A model generated the notes under the pieces. It worked only from the letters and a program-made list of their open reading frames with translations, made no database searches and had not been told where the DNA came from. 64,000 nt of DNA from Cocos nucifera (lineage: Eukaryota > Streptophyta > Magnoliopsida > Arecales > Arecaceae), in the NCBI GenBank assembly GCA_006176705.1, contig QRFJ01000294.1, forward strand, positions 682,001 through 746,000, in the 5' to 3' direction. Both the position numbers and the translations under genes were made by a program. Shown in pieces: positions 59,801 through 64,000 of the stretch; position 1 is the first letter of the stretch; each line of letters begins with the position of its first letter.

Positions 59801-62800
59801 CATGCTTGTAGGCATGTATCTATGTATGTATGTTTGTACAGGAGTCTTGGATGGGGAATTTTAGGGGGAGGTGGGTTGTGACTCCCAGAGAGGCAGTCCA
59901 GGCCTTTTACAATTAAAAACAAGCATAATGTTTCTTAAAGAGGAAAAAAGCACCACATGTTAAGAAAATTTATAACAAAAAAAAAAAAGGAAAAACATTC
60001 TAAGGGGATGCATTTCTGTAGGCTGCTGTCATCTAATAATTTAAGACATTCTAAATTTCATCTCATTTGCTTATTAGCAACGAAATCCTTTTCCTTTCTA
60101 GGTTTAAACCCTCTTGGGCTATCATAAAAAATAAAAAGACAAAAAAAAAAGGAAGAGGGAGGGGGTGAGATGTGTTAACTAACCACCAGCCCTGAAAAGC
60201 TTAAGCTGATAAGGAAAGGATCAACTATGTATATTGGTCTTAACATCTCCCATCACATGCAGCCTAGACCACACATAGAGGGATAACTAAATCAAGACAG
60301 ACTAGAATTAATGTAACAGATAATTGGGGATAATTAGATAAATAACTGAACTAGATGAGATTCAAACCCATGACTTCTAGCAAACCCGAGGTCTGATACC
60401 ATGTTGAGCAACAAATTGATGACAAAAGCTTAAACCAAAGGGAAAAGGGTCAATAATGTGTATCAGGCTTCATAGGAAGTAGCCTTAAAACCTCATCCAA
60501 GAACAGGGCAGATATTTTCTTCCTTTTCTTTCATTAAATTATTCTCTCCTCTTGTGCCATTTTTTCTTTCAAAAAATTGAAAACCCACAATGAAACATTT
60601 ATACTTCTTAGCTCTTAAGAAGCCCACGAGAGATGCTGTTAGCAAGATTCTGTCCAAATCAGGAGCCACAGGTCTCATAGATTTTCAGCATCTGCTATGC
60701 CAATGCTGCTCTTTTTTCATGCAATAACTAAAAACTCTCTAGTCTTAAACATCAAGATCATCCTCTGTGGTGTCAAGCTCATTATAGGACTCAAAAATCA
60801 AGCCATTCAAAAAGGAGACAGATGTCCTACTTTGCTTAATTGCGTACAGATGTCCCAGCCAGTCACTTATTTGGGAATCTAACTGAATTGTTCCTGACTC
60901 AATGAGGAGACTAAGCTTTTTTTTCATTGAAAAATTTGAAGAAAGGTTAGCAAGTTGGAAAAGAAAATTTTCATCTCTTGTTGAAGAACTATTTGCAAAA
61001 GCAGTCCTATCATCTTGTCCCTACTAAATGGATGCCTGTTTGGTTCATTCCTAAATAGGTTATCAGGAAATCGGACAGCCTAAGAAGAGCCTACATGTGG
61101 AATGGTACTGAAAAAGTTAATCGAGGTTTATTCTTGGTAAAGTAGATCCACGTCTGCAAAGGAAAATCAAGGTAGATTAAGGGTCAAAACCCAAAATTAT
61201 GCAGCTTGCTAATAAAGTGCCATGATATGAGCATTGGTAGAGATTCTATAATTTTGACATCAATCCTTAGATAGATAGAATCTGACAGAACTAACACCAC
61301 AGAATAAGGAATGAAGCGACCTCCCTTATTTAATCGCTCATGCATCTCGATTTTGGAAAGAAATCATGAGCACAGAGAAGTGGTTCCTTAGCGAAGTCAG
61401 ATTTCAGTTCAGGAGTGGTTCTAACATAAGATATGGAAAGATAATTGGATTGGCATGGAATTCTTTAATCTACACTTAATCTTGCATCTTTAGCAGCTAA
61501 TGAGAAAATTATTGTTGCAGATTAGATTAGATAGCCACTACTAGCCCTATATGGATTGTAAGAATTAGAGGAACTATAAGCAAGAACATTCGAGAAGAGT
61601 ACACAAATCTATAAACTTCGTCACATCAAGTTACACCAGGGGCATTGGAAGACCATCGAAATGGTGGACGTATAGGAGAAATCATTTGGTTTGCAACTTT
61701 CTTGTGGCCTAATCCTAAGCATTAGAGATAGGTCTTAATCTTTTACCAAGCTTGATGGTGGACTTCTTTAGCTAGAAGTAGTGTTACCCAGTCGCATGCT
61801 TCTGACTCTGAAAATCCAATGACAAGTTTCAATTGTTTTGATGGCAATGCTGGGTATGAATCAATATGTCCAGAGGTAAATGCTTTTAGTTGTGACTTTG
61901 CAAGGCATGAAGGGGCAATCAAAGAACAAGTTATGCACATCAACCTCCACAAGACCAACAACACAATCATTTAGAGATGTGAGAGAGCATAAGTTTCCAC
62001 CCGAAGCAAGCTTATGTGTAAAATCAAGAATTAAAAAACTACAAGTATTTGACGTAACAAATCATAATATGAGTGCAACAGGACATTTGAACAGCATATG
62101 GATGAGGTATCATGAAGAAAAAAAATTAAAAATTCTATAACATATGAAATACTCACAGTCATCCACCGACACCTCATTGCAACATCCCTTACGGTCTTAT
62201 CAGGTAGACTAGCTGCTATCTTTATATACTTCATGATATTAGGTTCATTTGCATGTCTGAAACTTTCCACATGGAACAGATCAATAATGTGAAGCAATAC
62301 CCAGTATAGTTCAAAAGATGGATGGAATGATAGTAGCAATAAAAAGATCAATAAAAAGGACAAGCATCATATGTTTAAATGAGAGAATTGTTAAATTAAC
62401 ACTACTGATACAAGAAAAAGCATGATAAATTCAGCTTTAGTCAAATGACATCCAGGGTCAAGTGATGTGAAGAAACTCAAAGAGAAGAACCATTAGCTGA
62501 AAGTCCCCGAATTTATTTGCTGACATGAATAAAAAATAGCATAGCAGAAGGAATGGGTTTTGTGAAATTAGGCCCATACTGAACCAAGGAAGAATTGGAG
62601 CTTGGCTCAGGGGAGTGTTTGGAACAAACAGAAAGTGATACACAGACTAAATTCAGCTTTAGTCAAATGACATCCAGGGTCAAGTGATGTGAGGAAACTC
62701 AAAGAGAAGAACCATAAGCTGAAAGTCCCCGAATTTATTTGCTGACATGAATAAAAAATAGCATAGCAGAAGGAATGGGTTTTGGAAATTAGGCCCATAC

Positions 62801-63652
62801 TGAACCAAGGAAGAATTGGAGCTTGGCTCAGGGGAGTGTTTGGAACAAACAGAAAGTGATACACAGACTAAATTCAGCTTTAGTCAAATGACATCCAGGG
62901 TCAAGTGATGTGAGGAAACTCAAAGAGAAGAACCATAAGCTGAAACCCCTGAATTTATTTGCTGACATGAATAAAAAATAGCATAGCAGAAGGAATGGGT
63001 TTTGTGAAATTAGGCCCATACTGAACCAAGGAAGAATCGGAACTTGGCTCAGGGGAGTGTTTGGATCAAACAGAAAGTGATACAAAGATATCAAAAACCA
63101 TAACACTCAAAAGTGGGCATATGATCTTTATATATATTCCTTCATTCGATGACACCTAAAACCTCAGGATAAACAAGTTTCCTGGCAGAAAAGAAAGTAA
63201 CTAACAGATTGTAGCAACCATAAAGAAAGAAATATTGAGAACAAATAAACGTTCAGAGAAAGGGGAAGAAAATTTAAAATGTGTATATGGAGTGAAGCAA
63301 ATAAACCAAACTAATGGACAACCTACTTGGCAAGACCTTCCTTCAACACGGCCAATTCTTCATATGACCAGTCCACAGCCAACCGTATACCATGCTTGAG
63401 ACGAGGCACTGGATCAGGACAGATATTGCTAGGAGGAATCATCAAAGAAGCATTATTCGTCATCATTCCAGCATTGTTAGTCAGAATCATCCCAACCATG
63501 CCGCTAATTCCACTCATATTATTCGTGCCGATCATCCCGGTCGCGCTGTTTACTGCCCCTGACTGAAAAGAAGCCACTTGGTGACTGCAGAAAGATTGCG
63601 GGAGAACTGCCCCATGGTGAAAATTAGCGTTACCATCTGCTGCCATCTCCAT
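32731..63652 (-). CDS. SANT/Myb-like, DUF3755-type plant protein (eight exons)
   Basis: Exons, in gene order: 63652-63327, 62256-62157, 59220-59152, 58744-58630, 42758-42670, 39326-39265, 39166-39070 and 32760-32731. All introns are GT-AG and phases agree, giving 295 residues. The N-terminus (1-80) is low-complexity, rich in Met, Asn, Gly and Ser. Residues 93-142 form a SANT/Myb-like helix bundle: W95 in DWSYEELAVLKEGLAK, then EPNIMKYIKIAASLPDKT and RCRWMT. A basic segment follows (143-165, KKENSKRRKQEE), a possible nuclear signal. The C-terminal half contains a conserved helix (207-233, LLDENAQLFNKIAANI) and MPGIMSQMPPLPVSI (258-272). Such proteins are plant-specific, presumably nuclear, of uncertain function. 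The ATG at 63652 is used; a second ATG at 63646 is equally possible. The last exon is the least certain part. Confidence 0.85.
32761..34739. other. DUF3755 intron 7, left part
   Basis: AT-rich intron, with a (TG)n run at about 33309-33320 and nothing else recognised. Confidence 0.55.
34740..35730 (-). pseudogene. Ty3/gypsy reverse transcriptase/RNase H fragment
   Basis: On the - strand from about 35700: KPVDHMVFVLKKDGH (primer-grip side of RT, near 35500-35560). Then comes an open piece 35289-35056 with MNEVLQPFIEDF and the catalytic YLDD, and a leucine/lysine stretch typical of gypsy RT. Near 34830-34760 an RNase H-like EANASRHVLGVVLVQAR follows. Stops and frameshifts interrupt it, and no LTRs were found nearby. 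It is an old fragment in DUF3755 intron 7. Confidence 0.82.
35918..36674. mobile_element. Non-autonomous DNA element with 19-bp terminal inverted repeats
   Basis: The left end GGGGTGTAAATGGATTGGA (35919-35937) and the reverse complement of 36656-36674 (GGGGTGTAAGTGGATTGGA) differ at one base. The subterminal parts are dense with TCCAAATCC/GGATTTGGA words in both orientations, so the whole 757 bp can fold back. The interior is AT-rich with a (TATG/TGTA)n microsatellite. No transposase, and the target duplication is unclear. hAT-like by style only. Confidence 0.72.
36352..36442. repeat. Alternating purine-pyrimidine microsatellite (CA/TA/TGTA)n
   Basis: ACACACAC, TATATATA and then repeated TATG/TGTA tetramers. 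It lies inside the inverted-repeat element. Confidence 0.85.
36675..39069. other. DUF3755 intron 7, right part
   Basis: AT-rich. At 38731-38960 a phrase of about 60 bp (GCCTGATATACATTATTGAC...CCCTAATAGTTTAAGC) appears twice and is followed by AAAATGGTATCACAG. It resembles the - strand copy at about 60360-60480, so this is a dispersed repeat. Confidence 0.5.
39070..39166 (-). CDS. DUF3755 gene exon 7
   Basis: Encodes residues 254-286 with the family-typical MPGIMSQMPPLPVSINEDL. The donor AATCAA|GTAAGT is strong. If that donor were not used, translation would end at a TAG about 14 codons later. Confidence 0.84.
39265..39326 (-). CDS. DUF3755 gene exon 6
   Basis: A 62-bp exon for residues 234-253 plus two bases (MHNNIELFCRASNNITVIVN). 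Acceptor TTTTGCAG, donor AATAG|GTATAG. Confidence 0.82.
39327..42669. other. DUF3755 intron 5
   Basis: 3.3 kb of AT-rich intron. It has a direct 34-bp duplication near 40138-40200 (ATGTTACTTATAATATAAAT-type), a poly-T run at 40802-40819 and a purine-rich stretch 41020-41160. No protein-like frame. Confidence 0.55.
42670..42758 (-). CDS. DUF3755 gene exon 5
   Basis: Encodes residues 204-233, including the conserved helix LLDENAQLFNKIAANIVTFQ. It joins exon 4 in phase 1 across the 15.9-kb intron; the resulting codon is GCC. Acceptor TTACGTAG, donor CCAG|GTTAGT. Confidence 0.85.
43262..43439. mobile_element. Small MITE-like element
   Basis: About 178 bp. The left end AGGGACTTGTTTGGATG and the right end, read backwards AAGGGCCTATTTGTATGG, are imperfect inverted repeats of the GGGCCTGTTTGG style seen in Tourist/Harbinger MITEs. 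The interior has several GGGCC/TGGGC words. Target duplication not clear. Confidence 0.5.
43860..44580. repeat. Direct tandem duplication of a 363-bp unit
   Basis: Unit 1 runs 43860-44222 and unit 2 starts at 44223; both begin CATATGGATCACAAGTAG. Both end in GCAGGTCAATTTGCATATG followed by a GTAT repeat. Unit 2 lacks about 13 bases near its middle (after TTGCCAC) and differs at a few positions. Confidence 0.85.
44549..44716. repeat. GTAT/TATA/CATA microsatellite
   Basis: About 165 bp of mixed TATG, TA, CATA and TGTG units. Long open frames in it (Tyr/Ile/His repeats) are artefacts of composition. It abuts the left end of the gypsy complex with only AAAAAACT between. Confidence 0.9.
44723..46327 (-). 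repeat. Long-form 3' LTR of element A
   Basis: 1605 bp, starting TGATAAATACC (46327 on the - strand) and ending CCTATCA (44723). It is about twice as long as the B LTRs because it contains some 800 bp (about 44736-45535) that B lacks. Read on the - strand, that part has a TATA-like CTATTTAAGAACCCC (45308-45294) and an AT-rich U5-like stretch. It therefore looks like genuine LTR rather than a foreign insertion. Confidence 0.8.
46346..47552 (-). other. 3' non-coding tail of element A
   Basis: The counterpart of 54749-55940 in element B. It contains the phrase CTCGAGGACGAGCAAAGCTT beside the polypurine tract, which is common at the 3' end of plant Athila/Tat-type gypsy elements. Two related internal sub-repeats around GCATCAAAAAGTGGG are present. 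No reading frame is conserved between A and B here. Confidence 0.7.
47553..48392 (-). pseudogene. Element A: gag tail, RT N-terminus and shared C-terminal extension
   Basis: Frame 48392-48129 carries KVELKPLPEHLKYAYFGPKK, the start of gypsy reverse transcriptase. Frame 48110-47553 continues with DIKGISLSIVQHRIHLEE, where normal RT would go on. Instead about 165 residues of unrecognised sequence follow (TETNHIETPELGIS..., FMSILEEQIREILNKHGSENG..., ending LVFDTG). The frame in between has a stop. The same fusion is present in element B. Confidence 0.75.
48644..49840 (-). pseudogene. Element A gag
   Basis: Pieces 49840-49622 (LKDLCYPVGSVQPSCIRLPQ) and 49288-48644 (GIETWRLCQIIYKGLDSNFR; zinc knuckle C-x2-C-x4-H-x4-C intact in MCNGCNTLDHVLEEC). 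Stops and shifts separate them. Best related to the gag of Athila/Tat-like plant gypsy elements. Confidence 0.8.
50485..51309 (+). repeat. Short-form 5' LTR of element B (centre of the inverted pair)
   Basis: 825 bp, from TGATAAGTACC to CCTATCA. A gap of about 800 bp relative to the A LTR lies between CATCAAG and the terminal TTCCTATCA. On its left it borders A-derived leader sequence. Confidence 0.85.
51310..52450 (+). other. Primer-binding site and leader of element B
   Basis: Starts with the PBS-like TTTTTGACGTCATTGCCGGG. The part from about 51770 to 52450 is inverted-repeated at 50470-49850. No ATG in the gag frame is visible before 52451, so the gag start is lost or non-canonical. Confidence 0.65.
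52451..53800 (+). pseudogene. Element B gag
   Basis: Frame 52451-52975 contains LKDLCYPVGSIQPSCIRLPQ and the Retrotrans_gag core (IKLRLINFALKDNAKKWLYS). It is interrupted by TAG at 52973, further stops near 53180, 53234 and 53424, and resumes to 53800. The zinc knuckle CNGCNAPDHVLEEC (53345-53386) is intact. The few stops and good similarity to A suggest moderate age. Confidence 0.85.
54104..54748 (+). pseudogene. Element B: RT N-terminus with shared C-terminal extension
   Basis: 214 open residues. The first 46 or so (LPVIIASNLNPNQEKELLAV, then AIGWTMIDIKGISPSIVQHR) are the start of gypsy reverse transcriptase; the protease that should precede is missing. From residue about 50 on, the sequence is unlike RT and unrecognised (acidic and Ser/Asn-rich, with an amphipathic stretch FMSILEEQIGEILNKHG). 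By eye it is about 80% identical to the A copy over its length, including the end (VFDTG). It may be a remnant ORF of the non-autonomous family. Confidence 0.7.
54749..55956 (+). other. 3' non-coding tail of element B
   Basis: Begins with a phrase also typical of the 3' part of plant gypsy elements (AGCGCTTGTTGGAAGGCAAC) and ends with CTCGAGGACGAGCAAAGCTT and the polypurine tract. Two sub-repeats (about 55310-55380 and 55590-55650) share GAGTAACCGG and GCATCAAAAA(A/G)TGGG. Confidence 0.7.
55957..56783 (+). repeat. Short-form 3' LTR of element B
   Basis: 827 bp, the partner of 50485-51309 with the same internal gap, followed directly by a GTAT microsatellite. Confidence 0.87.
56784..56990. 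repeat. GTAT/CA/TA microsatellite
   Basis: About 200 bp of TATG, CACA, TATA and TGTG units at the right border of the gypsy complex, similar in kind to 44549-44716. The long frames of alternating Tyr, Ile, His and Cys on both strands are artefacts. Confidence 0.9.
56991..58629. other. DUF3755 intron 4, part to the right of the gypsy pair
   Basis: AT-rich intron without recognised repeats or protein-like frames. Confidence 0.6.
58630..58744 (-). CDS. DUF3755 gene exon 4
   Basis: Encodes residues 166-203 plus one base. Acceptor TTTTTCAG, donor GAAG|GTTGGT. The following intron is 15.9 kb and holds the inverted gypsy pair. Confidence 0.85.
59152..59220 (-). CDS. DUF3755 gene exon 3
   Basis: A 69-bp exon for residues 143-165, strongly basic (KRRKQEEYYAGKKVKDRK). 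Acceptor ATTATAG, donor AAAG|GTAACA. Confidence 0.85.
59221..62156. other. DUF3755 intron 2
   Basis: 2.9 kb. It contains a dispersed repeat on the - strand at about 60360-60480 (with ATGGTATCAGACC, related to 38731-38830) and a LINE relic at 60690-61470. The rest is AT-rich and unrecognised. Confidence 0.6.
60690..61470 (+). pseudogene. L1-type LINE reverse transcriptase relic
   Basis: Fragments in shifting + frames recall the 3' half of plant L1 reverse transcriptase: a YLGI-like stretch near 60870, LPTKWMPVWFIPK with VIRKSDSLRRAYMWNG near 61020-61110, and the following basic block with VNRGLFLVKW-like residues. Stops are frequent, and no poly(A) tail or target duplication was seen. It runs antisense to the host gene. 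Confidence 0.55.
62157..62256 (-). CDS. DUF3755 gene exon 2
   Basis: Encodes residues 109-142, the second and third SANT-like helices, ending RCRWMT. Acceptor GTTTCAG, donor GACT|GTGAGT. Confidence 0.88.
62257..63326. other. DUF3755 intron 1
   Basis: 1.07 kb, more than half of which is the tandem repeat at 62431-63086. The remainder is AT-rich. Confidence 0.7.
62431..63086. repeat. Three tandem copies of a 220-bp unit
   Basis: Units start at 62431, 62651 and 62872 with ATTCAGCTTTAGTCAAATGA. Each contains CCCGAATTTATTTGCTGACA (CCTGAATTT in the third) and ends near CAGAAAGTGATACA. Differences are few, so amplification is recent. The similar open frames on the - strand simply reflect the repetition. 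Confidence 0.93.
63327..63652 (-). CDS. DUF3755 gene exon 1
   Basis: Encodes residues 1-108 plus two bases: the low-complexity N-terminus and the first SANT helix. The donor is GCCAA|GTAGGT. Upstream (63653-64000) no in-frame ATG precedes it. Confidence 0.85.
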
Positions 63653-64000
63653 AACGAGGTAGCTCTCAGAAGCACAATTTTCTAAGAGACGATTCAAATT
63701 TTCTAATTCAGTAGCCTCAAGACTTCTTCTAAGCCCTCAGTCCCAAATGCAACTACAAAATTTCCACCTGTAAACACCCTCAGAAGTCAAAACCTTGCTT
63801 CAAGAATCACAAAATCACCTATAGAAACTCACCAGCCGGACCTACAAGAATATATCCCAAACCATCACCAAAAGTACCAGAAAAGATCAAGGATGAATGT
63901 GTCAACAGTCCAAGACAGTAAAAATCCAATCTTTTAGCTGTAACAGCTTTGCCCGGTGATTCAAGAACAAGCGTTCTTCCTTCCTGCCCTAATCAAAGCC
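63653..64000 (-). promoter_or_regulatory. 5' leader/upstream region of the DUF3755 gene
   Basis: The sequence upstream of the start codon has no in-frame ATG. The transcription start and any leader intron cannot be fixed and may lie beyond the window. Confidence 0.4.

Noticed and set aside
62458..63106. Three similar - strand frames beginning MYHFLF or alike
   Set aside because: They are the same non-coding 220-bp unit read three times; frames shift between units.
1..64000. CRISPR arrays, operons, phage or bacterial systems
   Set aside because: No short regularly spaced repeats with unique spacers. Introns, plant retrotransposons and plant protein families show nuclear plant DNA.

Overview
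This is a window of plant nuclear DNA, AT-rich and crowded with transposable elements. The LTR retrotransposons are of plant type (Ty1/copia, and Ty3/gypsy of Tat-like and Athila/Tat-like kinds). There are also a TRIM, Tourist-like MITEs, a LINE relic and a piece of plastid DNA carrying trnR-ACG. The look of the genes and repeats suggests a monocot, perhaps a palm, but that is an inference and the species cannot be proven from the window.

Only three host genes could be supported, and all are split by introns. (1) A Lunapark (LNP) ER-junction protein lies on the + strand at 2962-21433: five exons, 393 residues, with a 14.3-kb first intron. (2) A PsbQ-like thylakoid-lumen protein (PQL3-like) lies on the + strand at 30724-31401: two exons, 182 residues. 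(3) A plant-specific SANT/Myb-like, DUF3755-type protein lies on the - strand at 63652-32731: eight exons in the model, about 295 residues, with a 15.9-kb intron 4 and a 6.3-kb last intron. The exon phases join without conflict in all three, so the genes look functional despite the load of mobile DNA in their introns. Genes 2 and 3 converge.

Layout: 1-1309, the 3' end of a gypsy element that starts outside the window. 1310-2961, spacer, promoter and 5' leader of LNP. 2962-21433, LNP. Its intron 1 holds a MITE, an internally deleted copia element (5005-6335, target duplication TTTAC), a 6.1-kb gypsy derivative without pol (8124-14232) that itself contains an insertion, and a complete 537-bp TRIM (16610-17146, target duplication GGTTG). 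22767-23185, an inverted-repeat DNA element. 23948-29250, a decayed full-length copia element. 30724-31401, the PsbQ-like gene. About 32395-32650, a nuclear plastid insertion with a trnR-ACG relic, just downstream of the DUF3755 stop codon. 32731-63652, the DUF3755 gene.

The most unusual structure is in intron 4 of the DUF3755 gene. Two copies of one gypsy family (A on the - strand, B on the + strand) point away from each other around a single central LTR. They form an inverted repeat of about 12 kb (44723-56783) with simple GTAT/TA repeats against both outer ends. Both copies lack protease, most of reverse transcriptase, RNase H and integrase in the same way. Both keep gag with an intact zinc knuckle and a shared, unrecognised C-terminal extension. 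This points to a non-autonomous family and to a possible natural hairpin-RNA source inside a transcribed intron.
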